Shown here in pieces: positions 23,786 through 35,918 of a DNA stretch of 64,000 bases. Numbering within the stretch: the first letter of the stretch is position 1; every line of letters begins with the position of its first letter. The DNA comes from Glandiceps talaboti (Eukaryota > Hemichordata > Enteropneusta > Spengelidae), in assembly GCF_964340395.1 (NCBI RefSeq), contig NC_135555.1, positions 11,476,431 through 11,540,430 of the forward strand, written 5' to 3'. The notes under the pieces are model-generated. The model was not told the DNA's origin. It did no database searches and saw only the letters and a list, made by a program, of their open reading frames with translations. The translations under genes and the position numbers were made by a program.

Positions 23786-23874
<89 letters not shown>
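23786..23874. repeat. (TA)n microsatellite
   Basis: TA run directly joined to the right end of palindrome 2. Confidence 0.96.
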
Positions 23875-23878
<4 letters not shown>

Positions 23879-24255
23879 ATGATATAATGGAATGACCGTA
23901 GAGAGCTAAACACGTTCAACAACGGATGTAGTCAAAGACTTAAGAATTGAACATGCGATACATTGGCGTGACTGTGTGGATATATTTATCGATGCGACTC
24001 GTATGTTATCATACCTGAGTTCAGTGCAAAGAGGAGCATTAAAAATCATAATTTGGTGGACTTCTTTATTATTGAACCAGTTGGTTGGATCACAGTGATA
24101 TGTATAATTGTTTTAACAAGATGTTTGCACATTTTTGGAAGGCGTGTTCAAGTTCCATCATATCCATATAACTGAATATAGTGTGTTCTATACGGATACA
24201 AAATATTTGTCAATGAGTAGGTAGGACTGGCCCGTCACGCTTCAATTTTTTAGTA

Positions 24256-24305
24256 ACCCCCCCCCCTCCTCCCCATAGCTTTGATTTTTCCAATGCCCCC
24301 CCCCC

Positions 24306-24330
<25 letters not shown>
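24256..24330. repeat. Poly-C and poly-A tracts
   Basis: C-runs are followed by a run of about 27 A. On the minus strand it reads T-tract then G-tract, like the blocks at 12187 and 56758. Confidence 0.85.
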
Positions 24331-24337
<7 letters not shown>

Positions 24338-25049
24338 AGGCCATGAATAACGGCGGTTCACTTACTATCATCACTGATCTGAGACTGCATACAAGACTAT
24401 CCGTGCTCAACAACCTGATGCATGGTGGCGCTGCACACATACCACATCAAATGTATGTTGATGATGAGCCCCTTGCACTGCATTCGTACTAGTAGACCCC
24501 TTCTCAGGCAGATAAGGCCTGTGGTTCCGATTACGTTCAATTTTAGAATAGGTGGGGTAGGTAGATTGTTTATTTTACTTTTTAAATATTGTTCTTTTCA
24601 TATGCGAGTGTCTAGTTCAGGTAGTTATGTTTTCCGTTGTTTTCCATATGGTTTCTGTCATGTGTTACTGGTTTCCTCCCAGCAGCTGTACAGCCATTAC
24701 AGATTGGAAGAACAGTTACATATAATCTCTTTTTAAGTTGATGTCATTTTACGCATCCACTATTTCTTGAGAGACTTCAAAATTTTCGCGATTTTATCAA
24801 TTTTTTCTCGAACTTACGTGTACACAAAAAGTTTAGGGTCGACGTGAAAAACTAGACGGGGTTGGGTAATCGGAACTAAACAATTCTTTTTAGGCCTAAG
24901 GCTAAATTCTAAAAGCATACTCAGACTCGAACGCCACCAACACGGTTAAACCCCTCACCCCTCCCCGAGGCGGTACCAGTGATTAGCTCTGGTAGGAAGG
25001 AGTGTGTGGCCAGTGCTTGAACTTGAAACCCCAGACCAGACCTGACCTC

Positions 25050-25300
25050 TTTGACCAAAAACCAATACCCTATTTTAGACCATTATTGGTTTTTAAAAGA
25101 TGAAAGTTTAGACCAAAATACATTTCCTTAGGAGGCAACATTTCGGGACAATGAATGGTAGTTCTGATTTGGTAAAGGACAAACAATGGACTACATTTTA
25201 GACCAAGCAAAACCGAAAATAATGCGGCAAAGTGGACCCCGTTTTAGACTCTGCAACTAGAAAAAAGGCCCCATTTTAGACCAAAGGGCTAGAAAACACA
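25050..25300 (+). repeat. Degenerate repeat of ATTTTAGACCAAA motif
   Basis: CCCTATTTTAGACCATT, GTTTAGACCAAAATAC, ACATTTTAGACCAAGC, CCCGTTTTAGACTCTG and CCCATTTTAGACCAAAG follow each other irregularly. Probably an old minisatellite or part of a dispersed repeat. Confidence 0.55.
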
Positions 25301-26076
25301 TCCCAAAGGGCGGCACATATACGGATACTCAAATAAGGGGATTAGCCCTGGGAGTAAACCCTTTTTGGATGACACCACTGACAGGTTTCTTACCTGTCTG
25401 TGATGACACATACCGTAAGCTCCGAGAGTCATAATATACTAACACATGTAATGCTAAAGGGGATTTGTTTAACGAAAAATAACAACAAACAAACAAACAA
25501 ACAAACAATAACAACAAACACTGAACACTAGGCCTAGATATCCACTTACATGGTTGTATCAACAATGTTACGTTTCTATGCCACTAGGCCCGATTATGCG
25601 CATTATTGAAGGACCAAGCCTTTGAAATGGTCGCCGTGACTTTAATAACACCCTAGAATAAGTAGAAGTAGTAGTTTTTGTTTGTTTGTTTGTTTGTTTG
25701 CTTGCTTGTTTGTTTATTTGCCTTTCGTAAACATAACTAAAACCTGAGTTCCCGTGTGCAAACCTTTCCAATAGGAGAATCCCCCCCTCCCCACCTTTCG
25801 CTTTCGACAGTCTATCTCAGTCATCTATCTGTTCTCGTTATGCAAATAACATACATCATGTAGGTTTTTTTGCAGGTAGGACTCTCAATACTCTGATAGT
25901 CGCAATACACGAGTCAAGTGACTTTGAGATATTATCATGTGACAGAAGCGTGACAGTGACGTAATTGAGACACTGGCCAATGAAGTGGCGATAAAATATC
26001 GACCCATTCAGCATCTGATTAGCATATGGCTTCTCTTCCAGCATGCTAGCGATAGCGTAGGAGGTTTTGGTGCGCA

Positions 26077-26124
26077 ATGGCTGAGTTCATGGTCATAATT
26101 CATATCGCATATATTTTCCGGTAA
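26077..26124 (+). other. Upstream ORF (15 codons) in putative 5' leader of zinc-finger gene
   Basis: An ATG at 26077 opens a frame that ends at TAA 26122-26124, 23 bases before the proposed start at 26148. If transcription starts upstream, it could damp translation. The transcription start is unknown. Confidence 0.3.
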
Positions 26125-26147
26125 ATTGCAGTTTCTTACTAGTCAAC

Positions 26148-29100
26148 ATGGAGATTAGTCAAGAGCAGAGAAGTAAGTGTGCCGGCGAGAAGCTTAATTT
26201 TCACATCGATTCGTCTACGAAACGATGCAGTGTTGCCCTTTGATAATATTTCATTGACTTTTTTTTTGCATTTTGTCAGAATTGCGTGTGATTGTTGAAT
26301 ATAATAGTTGCTCGCTGAAATATGTTTACAATTCTTTTCGGGAGCAATGCAGAGTTTTTCTTAACGTTGCACTTTTGTCTCACGTTCGCTGTACATGTGT
26401 GTTTGTATTGTGTTGAATTGGACCATCGTCGATGTCACCGTGAGGTCGATGAATTATGAATTCAGTTCACATGAGGAAAGAGGTCGCGTTTAGTCTAGCA
26501 CGTTGGACGAAACCAAACAAAATGGAGGGGTGGGAGCCGTATGCTCGTGTTACCGTAAACTTACCAAATATTTGCATCTGTATTCTGAATATTTGATCAA
26601 GTACTAATTTCATTGTGTGCCATCAACATCCAACACATTAATCATATGCAATATTTTAAAGATTTGATATCTCGTTTCTGAATTGCAAATACTAGCAGCG
26701 TATGTTTAGAAACTCCCCTCCGCCCACTACACTGTGCACCCTTCTGAGAAGTTTCTCACATCAGTTTGATCTTACACCAATACACGAAAGGGTGTAGGTG
26801 AGGAAAAGATGGAACAAATGTTTGTAAAACAAAACACAACATTTGCAAATGATTATTTTTACATGTGACATTTTTAGTGCAAATGTTCACCTATGCAGCT
26901 CTTACGTACATGTACATAATATTAATAATAACCACAATGTTGAAGGATATCTCCATCACATAATATTGAGTTTATTGAATTCAGTTACAAATGAACCACT
27001 CCAGTATTCACCTTCACCATTTTTAACAAAACGGCAGTGGCACTGAGAGGGTGGTTGTGTTATATTACTCATTGAGCATAGTATAGATATGGCAAATAAT
27101 TTTGTTGCCATAGTAAGTCAGAAAAGTCCTTGAGCTGTCTGTCTATGCATGTATTTTATTACCAAACTGTACACGTATGTTTAACAGAAAGGAAACTATA
27201 AATTGTCTAACTTTTCATGGTTTTTTTTTCAAAATCACTTTCAGAACCACCAGATCTTCTGTTGTGTAAATCGTGTTTCAGATCCTGTCAGAGCATCAAA
27301 GAATTTCTTTTACACAAATGTAAGTATATAGCCATTAAGAAAATAACACCTGGTAAAATACAGCTACATCTACAATGCACTAGGCATTTCAGCACATTTT
27401 GCAAAGCTCCCAGATCTGTTACTGTACACCTAGCCCAGAGACTTGGCTATCTGATATGACATACTGGTTTGACAGTAAACATGTACATGTATATGAATGG
27501 CATGGTTTTCAAACCCAGATGGTTGTCTCTTGGCTATAAACCTGGCATTTCAGCCAGTCCTGTTAAAGACTTCGATCTATGCACCTGGCATTTTAGCCAA
27601 TTCTGTCAAGTCTTCGATCTATGCACCTGGCACTTTAGCCAATTCTGTCAAGTCTTTGATCTATGCACCTGGCATTTTAGCCAATTCTGTCAAGTCTTCG
27701 ATCTATGCACCTGGCACTTTAGCCAATTCTGACAAGTCTTCGATCTATGCACCTGGCACTTTAGCCAATTCTGTCAAGTCTTTGATCTATGCACCTGGCA
27801 CTTTAGCCAATTCTGATAAGTCTTCGATCTATGCACCTGGCACTTTAGCCGATTCTGTCAAGTCTTCGATCTATGCATCTGGCACTTTAGCCAATTCTGT
27901 CAAGTCTTTGATCTATGCACCTGGCACTTTAGCCAATTCTGATAAGTCTTCGATCTATGCACCTGGCACTTTAGCCGATTCTGTCAAGTCTTTGATCTAT
28001 GCACCTGGCACTTAAGCCAATTCTGTCAAGTCTTAGATCTATGCACCTGGCACTTTAGCCAATTCTGATAAGTCTTAGATCTATGCACCTGGCACTTAAG
28101 CCAATTCTGTCAAGTCTTTGATCTATGCATCTGGCACTTTAGCCAATTCTGATAAGTCTTCGATCTATGCACCTGGCATTTTAGCCAATTCTGTCAAGTC
28201 TTCGATCTATGCATCTGGCACTTTAGCCAATTCTGATAAGTCTTCGATCTATGCACCTGGCACTTTAGCCAATTCTGTCAAGTCTTTGATCTATGCACCT
28301 GGAATTTTAGCCAATTCTGACAAGTCTTTGATCTATGCACCTGGCATTTCAGCCAATTCTGTCAAGTCTTCGATCTATGCACCTGGCATTTTAGCCAATT
28401 CTGTCAAGTCTTTGATCTATGCACCTGGCATTTTAGCCAATTCTAACAAGTCTTCGATCTATGCACCTGGCATTTTAGCTAATTCTGTCAATTCCTAGAT
28501 TTCCACAAATTGCATGTGTTAGATCTAGGAGATTTGTTTGTGATATACAAAATTTTGTGTCACTTGATAACAGCAAAGCAGGTAACTGTTTTTGTTTTCT
28601 TTCCTCAGGTTCCTGTGTACAGTATCCTCACAACTGTGATCTCTGTGATAAAAACATCACTTCTAAAATTGAATTGGAAGTACATTACCAATGCTGGCAT
28701 AACATAGCATCCAGGTCCAAAAATCCAAATAGATTTAGTACAAGCACCGATGGTAATGCACTGTATACATCAAATCCAGTATCAAAAATCAAACCAAAAT
28801 CAACCCATGTACCTAAAATACCAAAGCCAAGTTCGGCTCCAGCAGTGAAAGATACTGGTAAAGAAACTGAAAATAATGTTCAAGGTCAAAGCTTTTCAAA
28901 TTCCAACCAGGCAAGTACATGTACTGCTAGTTTGGTGTGTGCAGCTGAACTGACATCACATACTAAACAGGACAGTCAAGATGGTGAGAATGAGAAGTCT
29001 GGTTTTGAAGCTAGTCAGGACATCGTTGGTGCCTTGCATGGTGTGGCGGCAGCACTTCAACCAATCACTGATTCTACAGATACGAAGACTGTCAGCAGCC

Positions 29101-32100
29101 CAGAAACACTGCGAATCATTGGTGTCCTAAAAAATGTAGCTACTGCATTACAACCTCTTCTTAAAGCTAACCCCGCTGTGAAACCAGGGAAGGGAAAAGA
29201 TGTCATTATGGCTGATGACAAGCCTGTTAAAGATGCTGTAGATGAGTTGCATCACCTCTATAGGTTACTGGAGAATGGGTTAAGATATGTGATTGTGAAT
29301 GACAGGGACATGTGGGAGAAACACTTACCATTTACTTTCACGTCTCTGACCCTTACAGTCAACAACAAGTTAGAATTTATTGCTAAACCTGAACAAAAAG
29401 ATGTCATACTTAAAGTGAGATACTCTCCAAAGTCACCAACTGAGATGGGATCAAGTGGTGCCAGAAAGTTGCCTCTCCCACCATTGAAAGGGAAATCAAA
29501 AGACGCCAAGTGTTTGCCGATGGCTCAGAAATCTAACAAGCCATTATCTATGGTACCGGTATCCATGGCGGGAGGTGGTAAACCTCACCTACCAGCTGGT
29601 ATGGTGTTTGTACAGTGTCAAGAACCAATAGATCTCGAGCACATGCATAATGTTCTTCCACAGGGGATACCACTAGTGAGATTGCCCGGCCTTGTCCATC
29701 ACACCCAAAAATCAACCAATGCCGTCAGCCCCAAAACTGCGGGTAAAGTTGCAATGATGCCAGCCACATCCCAACAAGTCATTCTAGCAACACCACTCAC
29801 ATCCACATCCACAGCAGCAGGAGCTACCAAAACAAGTCCACTAGCAGGCCACCAACGTGTACCAACACCTGTCGTATTTGTACCCAGTACTATGACATTA
29901 TCAGGATGCAGTGTAGTAGGGAAACCTGTAGACTCCCATGCTGTTGGCAACAACGTAACCAAAAAATCAGAACTGTCACAGATGTTAGAAAGTGGAACAG
30001 TAGCAAACAGTGCACCTGTGAAATCTTCATCACACTCACCGCCAACTGCAACTACTACAGTAGCTACACCACCTACAATCACAAATGGAAAAACAGCACC
30101 TGTCACTCAGTTGGCTAATTCCCCTGTGAAGGTTGTGCTCAGCACACTGGCCAGAACTCCAATCACAATTCCATTGCCACAGCATGCAACAAATAATAGT
30201 GTCATGGCTGCAGACAGTGTCAAAGAAAGAACTGTACCAAGTGATCACAAATCCGACAATCAGACACTCAGCAGAGACTTGAAAGAAGAGCCCTTAAAGA
30301 AGAGGAAAATACAAGAAGATAGCAGTTGTAACAGTCCTGCCAACAAATACCAGAAAGTTGAAAACATAGAAGACAAAGTCAAAACTGAACCAATCATTTC
30401 AAAATCTAGTGAATCATCATCCAAAGGAGAGATCATACAAGTTGTTGTTGATCAAACTATGCCGACGAGTCCAACAAATCTATGTACAACTAATAACAGT
30501 GAAGAGAGAGATATGGACAGATACACAGAGTCTGGTAATGCAGAAGTCATCACCACACAGTCTCAAAATGGAAAAACTTCTTGCCAAGGTAAGAGAAATT
30601 CTGAACTGTAAACTGGTGAAAATATGTTTGTATCTTGATAGGAAACCAGATAAACAATAACAAAAAAACTACAGTTTTGCCTCAATGCCATTGGTGCTAT
30701 TTTTGTATTAGTTGCATTTTTGGTTTTACCTCATTTTGTCTTTCCTTGGCTCACCTCAGCTTATTCAAACAAATGCACCAGTGTTTTTTTGACAGTTGTA
30801 ATTGTAGGTTCACTGCACTGATCTACATGATCTTAGGAAATCTTAGAGGAACTTCAACAAATCTAGATTACGATACAGTCTTGTTATGTTGTTGAGGGAT
30901 ATGTACAACTTACAAGTAGTCTATCATCAAATGTATGAATTTCTCTTCTGTAATGTAATCAAATGTGTGCTGTTTTTTTCCCCCCTGGAGGTCATCACAA
31001 TACTTCAAAAGCCATGAAAGACGGTCAACGAAGAGATGGTACAACCAGTCCAATCAAAGACAGTGTCACTGTCACTAGAACTGGTCAAAAGGTGGGAGAC
31101 TGTAAACAGCTATCACATGTCACTGCCAAGTCAAGTATTCACACATCAGAACATCTGAAAATCCACGACGATACAATACCAGACATTGCCAGTCAGAGGA
31201 AAGGTGAAAGTTCAGATGAAATAATCTGTCAAGGCTGCAAGACATCGTTACCAATATTATCAGAACATTATCCTGGTACTAAGCATGTACATAGGGTGAG
31301 ATCAAAATTCTTATATTGACACTGAACCTGAAGGATGGCAAGTAGGTCAGATCTGCCTGATTTTAAGACTAACTTTACCAGGGTTCCCAATCAAAATAAT
31401 ATGGGAAAACTTCTGGTAATGACATCACATTTACAACAATATCATCATCTTCGCCTGTGTGTATTTGTCAAGACAAAGATATTGTTGTAAATGTGATGTC
31501 ATCACGTGAGGTTGTCTTATAAACCCTTGCAGAAATTTAAATCCACAAAACGGTTGAACACATCTCAAGCACAGTATGGCTTCTTTACAAGATTTCCGAG
31601 TTGAAAAAGTTACAGAGGTGTTATTTTATCTTCCAAAATCATAATCAAGTTGATAGTATTAATAAAATCAAAACAAGTGTACTGATGGCAGAAACAGGTC
31701 GGACTTAATTTTTCACTATAAACTGCACTACAGTGGCTAAAGGTTGGGTACCATGGTGACAGAAGGGGAAATCTTGTAAGACTTGTAGAGATATCCAGAA
31801 CCTGTCTCATGATTTTGATGGGGAACCCCCCTGTAAAATAATAGAGTAACTAAGGCAGTTTTTACCTGTTTACTACAAATGATGCATCAATTTGGGTGTA
31901 GAAAGCACACTGCCAGGGAATAACATTGTTTGGTAAAAACAAGAAATATATATTATTCACTGTGAGGTACATGATAAAATTATATCGTAAGTCATTGCAG
32001 AAAACATTAACTATATCTAATTGACTTTTGTACAACGAGTAACACTGAAGTAAAGCACTTTCTCTGTGTGCTACACTCATTTATAGCATTCAAATTACAA

Positions 32101-33169
32101 CAAGACCAAAGTAAAGCACTGTGCTACACTCATTTATAGCATTCACATTAGAACAAGTAAGACTGAAATAAAGCACTTTCTCTATGTGCTACACTCGTTT
32201 ATAGCATTCATATGATCAAGTGTAAAAGTATACTGTTTGAATTGGTTTATTTACAAGCCCAGCATGTGGCCTTTCTAATGTGGTCAATTAGCAAATGAAA
32301 CAGTATACTTTTACACTTGATATGGATGCTATAAACAAATGTGGTAGATACAGAAAATGCCTTACTTCGGTGTTATGGGTTGTAGTAACCCTCTTACCTG
32401 TATAGAGTTAAATACCAGCTTAAATTCATACATTTCCTGCCATTGTTACAGGTTGAGTTTGGCGATCTCAGAGCACCGTACAAGTGTGAAGAGTGTGTGT
32501 ACGAGACAAGTGATGACTTGATGACATTTACACATCACTATGCCCAACACCATGGTGGATTTGTATGTCCCCAGTGTGGTATTATGTGTGTAGATGCAAA
32601 CAGTTTAACAAATCATATCACAGGAAATCACCTCAGAAGGTAAGAATAACCCCTGTTTACAGGTAGATAGTCACCACCCCTAGGGTGTTCCTGAGGTTTC
32701 CTTCAGATTGTATCGGTTGGCATTTTGTTGTAGCCATGACCCCCACGCCTTAACATTAAAATGTGAAGGAAAAAAAATGAAATTCTTAGCCTGGTTCTAC
32801 ATCATGACAATTCGCATCTACACCACCGAATGCTTGGTGCTCGAAATATGAGTCACAAATTCCCAAAGTGTCATTATTTTTCCAGATTTTTCATGAATTA
32901 TGCTTACGAAGTATAATTATATTATTTATTCCCCAATATTTTTCTTCACTCATCCAGAAGTACTTGTGACCTAACAAAGGGTTTTGTCACTACTCGTCTA
33001 TCAACATGTAGTGACAGGGCCTCCTAGGTCATTCATATTTCCTTGGCTGAGCAAAGAAATGTATTGGGGAATATTATCTATCAAGTATATTTTTCTGCTT
33101 CATTTTGAAACATTAACACTAATCGAAGTATAACTATTTTGTTTTGTTTATAGAGTCGTAGAAGTGTAG
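26148..33169 (+). CDS. C2H2-type zinc-finger nuclear protein, six coding exons, 862 aa
   Basis: Coding exons: 26148-26172, 27245-27319, 28609-30588, 30991-31295, 32452-32639 and 33154-33169. Donors are GTAAG or GTGAG, acceptors AG, and all phases agree. The start (AACATGG) is a good Kozak match and opens MEISQEQRK. Fingers: residues 16-34 (C-x2-C-x12-H-x-C, atypical), 43-64 (C-x2-C-x12-H-x4-H), about 773-792 (CQGC...H...H), about 807-829 (CEEC...HH..HH) and 834-855 (CPQC...H-x4-H). Between them lies a ~700-residue low-complexity Ser/Thr/Pro/Lys linker with a basic cluster (KKRKIQ), a possible nuclear signal, and a VKTEP SUMO-type motif. The protein ends LRRVVEV. Probably a DNA-binding or chromatin factor; I do not recognise the orthologue. 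Intron 2 contains the 42-bp minisatellite. Confidence 0.85.
27537..28500 (+). repeat. 42-bp minisatellite, ~23 units
   Basis: Unit contains GATCTATGCACCTGGCA, TTTAGCCAATTCTG and CAAGTCTT. It lies wholly in the intron between 27319 and 28609 of the zinc-finger gene. Units differ by recurrent single-base changes (C/T in GGCAYTTT, GTCAAG/GATAAG, CACCTGG/CATCTGG), and variant types alternate, suggesting unequal exchange. Because 42 is a multiple of three and the unit lacks stops in two frames, long open frames appear (14-residue repeat). Units with TTAAGCC or TCTTAGATC introduce stops, so coding is unlikely. Confidence 0.97.
31384..31505. repeat. Imperfect hairpin repeat, second partial copy at 9838-9960
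   Basis: ATGACATCACATTTACAACA (from 31420) is the reverse complement of sequence at 31480-31503. A related single arm, GTGATGACATCACATTTACC, lies near 9906-9925. Likely a small MITE family. Confidence 0.5.
32041..32376. mobile_element. Fold-back element with triplicated left arm
   Basis: The outer ends AACACTGAAGTAAAGCA and the reverse complement of CTTACTTCGGTGTTAT match. The inner arms AGTGTAAAAGTATACTGTTT and AAACAGTATACTTTTACACT match exactly. Within the left arm a ~60-bp segment with GTGCTACACTCATTTATAGC occurs three times. It lies in the intron before exon 5 of the zinc-finger gene. Confidence 0.7.
32865..33065. repeat. Dispersed ~200-bp repeat, inverted copy at 47380-47560
   Basis: Shared blocks in the same order on opposite strands: ATATGAGTCA, TCCAGATTTTTCAT, ATAATTATATTAT, ACTTGTGA, TTTTGTCACTAC and GTAGTGACA. 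No coding frame. Probably a non-autonomous element. Confidence 0.55.
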
Positions 33170-34486
33170 ATGTGATCAAATTGATTTAGTTTATCACAGT
33201 ACTACACTACTAACTTGAAGGTTTCAGGTAAGTACAATGTACACCACAACAATACTTACAGTAGAAAGTTCAAGGTCCGAATAAGTTTATGAAATGCTGA
33301 TGTTTCAGGAGTGAACATGATTACGTACATGTATGTACTAGAGATTATTTGCACTGGTGTGTGCACATACTAGTGGTATTTGCACTGCAGTGCAATACTG
33401 AAAACATTATTGCATATTGCATATTTCTTTTTTCATCATCAAAACTGTTAGTAGCTAGAATACGAGACAAATTCTCGGTATGGTTCAACTATTTCTGTGT
33501 ATTTTCAAAGTAGTGGTACATTACATGTATTTGTCATTGTAATTGAAAGTTGTTATGTGCTTCTAATGGCTTTAACTGTCACATGTGCTGATGGGTGTCC
33601 ATTTCACAAAGAATCCTAACACCTTACACAACTGTCAATTTTTTTGTTCATCTTTTCTGATGAGTATTCCACAAGGTAGTAAATTTTAATGTGTACATTG
33701 AATAAAGGCTAATACTTTACAGTATTTATCCATAGAAATGTCATTAGTCCTCTAAAGTGTTCGCTAAAAATGATTTAATTTTTTTTTTTATTCCAGATAT
33801 TTACTCCAAGTTCTGTCATATCTTTTGCATTTTGGTAACTGCTGTCACTGCTTGTGTATACTGTGAAGTGTAGAATTGTTCAGACTTGAATACTTAATAT
33901 TGTAGACAGAGACAACTTTAAGTTGACCTCTGAACTCTGTCAATGGCGAGATCCAATACTACACAAATCATGTATTGTTACTTAGTTGTTATCTACACTA
34001 AAGGCTGTAAGTCGGACGAGTATTCTTTCCTTAGAAAATTGACATTTTGTGCCAACTTTGATAAAATTGAAGATTATCAAATTGACAATAATACAGGACG
34101 GTGTATTAATTGTTCAGTATGCATACATTTGTGTTCGTCTTAGGGAGTTATGATCACGGTTATGGTAGGGATAGGAAGTGTTAGACTCCCTAGCAAAACC
34201 CCAATTGGTATCTTCTGCGTTGAGTTGTAAAGCATCACCAGTGACTAGAGTTTCTACACTAGTGTCCATGCCAGTTGTAGCCAGTGACGCCATATTCATC
34301 TGCTGTGAAAAACATGTACCGAGTTGTGCACATTTGATGTCACTAATTTTTTGTGATGTCTGTGAAGGCATTGTCGCGAAGACTTAACCAGTGGCATTAT
34401 TGTGTATCAAACAGTTTAAAATTGTACACTACTACATGACTATTGCCAAATCATAATATTGGGTAAATATGAGGTATGTTACAAAG

Positions 34487-34742
34487 AATACAGTACAGTA
34501 CAGTACAGTACAATACAGTACAGTACAGTGAAAAACAATATCGATACATTTAGTTCAGTACACAGCAGTACAGTTTGGTGCAGTACAGAGCAATACAGCA
34601 GTACACAACACTATAGGTCAGTACACACCAGTATAAATGGGTGTAGAACAGTACAGTATAGAACAGTACAGTGAAGAACTATGCATTTAGTTCAGTACAC
34701 AACAGTATAAATGGGTGTAGAACAGTACTGTACAGAACAGTT
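34487..34742 (+). repeat. Degenerate (ACAGT)n satellite with ~70-bp higher-order duplication
   Basis: ACAGT pentamers with variants. A longer block containing CAGTATAAATGGGTGTAGAA appears twice, at about 34629 and 34702. It directly precedes the SINE. Confidence 0.85.
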
Positions 34743-34747
34743 GTTGT

Positions 34748-35101
34748 GGAATCATGATGGGTGAATGGTTAGAGTGGCCGGCTAGGAATCTGCCGGTTGC
34801 AGGTTTGAGCCCCATCACTGCCATTTGTTTCTGGATAGCTAAAGTCCTTGGGCAAGATTTGAACCACAATTGTGCCTCAGTCAACCCAGCTGTATAGTTT
34901 GGGACCTGGTAGGATAGAGGTTGCAATGTGAATGCTTTAATCCTGTGCACAAATAGATGCTTATATATGCTCCCCAGGGAGTTGAGGAAGTAAAGGGCAG
35001 TTGTGCTGCTATAGATCCATGCCAGGGGTAATAATTATAAAGTGCTTTGACACAAAGTGGGAAAAGCGCTTTATAAAAACCAACATTAATAATTATTATT
35101 G
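34748..35101 (+). mobile_element. tRNA-derived SINE
   Basis: The head contains an A-box-like TGGTTAGAGTGG (34766-34777) and a B-box-like GGTTTGAGCCC (34802-34812) at tRNA-like spacing, as in a pol III promoter. A ~220-bp body follows, then a 3' module AAGTGCTTTGACACAAAGTG ... AAAAGCGCTTTATAAAA and an ATT-rich tail. The GCGCTTTATAAA-type 3' end is a recurring feature of SINEs in aquatic animals. It is not a tRNA gene: the cloverleaf is not intact and the unit is far too long. Confidence 0.75.
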
Positions 35102-35918
35102 TTACAGTTTGGTACAGTACACTACAATCCAGAAGGTTAAGTCTGTCACTATGAAAACAAATATACATAATCATATTAAAATACTTCATACCTGTTTATG
35201 AAACCTTCATGCTCTGTGTATAAATATTAAACTATTTTTATTTTGTTTATTTAGAATATTCCATACCTACTGCTTAAATTGTAAATATGTTTCGAGAATC
35301 TTTTCTGCAAAATATTCATAAAAATTAATGTCGTATTTTCAGAAATATGTGTTTTTATGAAGATAAAAATATTGAATACACATACCGTTCTAGTTTCTCT
35401 GTAGTTAGCATTTCTTTCAAGACAAAACACAATTTAGTCTGTAAGGTAAGCCATGATGGGGCGCCCTCACACATCAGTCAACCCTTTTGCAGATGAAGGC
35501 AGAGTGACATTGTGTTTCTTACAGTCTAACAGCAATGTACGTCTGTTATGTTGATAGGAATAGATTCTATATATGGAATACATTCCCAAATCTACTTGTT
35601 TTGATACTTTCCACTGCAGCTGTTTTATTTCTCTTCTATGTTATAAACATGAAGACTATTTTGTAAATGTACATTTAGAATATTGCAATTCATGAGTTTT
35701 TTTTTTTTACTGACGCAAGTATGTTGAATAAAGACTTGACCTTGCTTATAAAGCTATCACTGTGGTTTGACTATTTCATTCCAAATGGTTTTCTCTTTGA
35801 AATGTGATACTTCAAGATGTACTCTTTTTATATTTTGGTGGATATGCTACCATATAACAGCACAGTGTAGTTCAAATCTTGTAAGACGGAAAATAATTTT
35901 CATGTGATGCAGTGAAAA

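Larger units (their letters stand above)
23644..23787. repeat. 144-bp perfect palindrome with 6-base loop
   Basis: The arms 23644-23712 and 23719-23787 (69 bp each) are exact reverse complements separated by CAATTC. Each arm carries a hammerhead motif, so two ribozyme copies face each other. The right arm continues directly into a (TA)n run. Confidence 0.95.

Noticed and set aside
27497-28015. 172-residue open frame of 14-residue repeats
   Set aside because: It lies in an intron, is a by-product of a 42-bp stop-free minisatellite, and is broken by TAA and TAG in variant units.
29699-30106. 135-residue antisense frame inside the zinc-finger exon
   Set aside because: Shadow of the 1,980-bp coding exon; no recognisable domain.
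34748-34830. tRNA gene
   Set aside because: A- and B-box-like motifs are present, but the cloverleaf is not intact and the homology continues as a long SINE.
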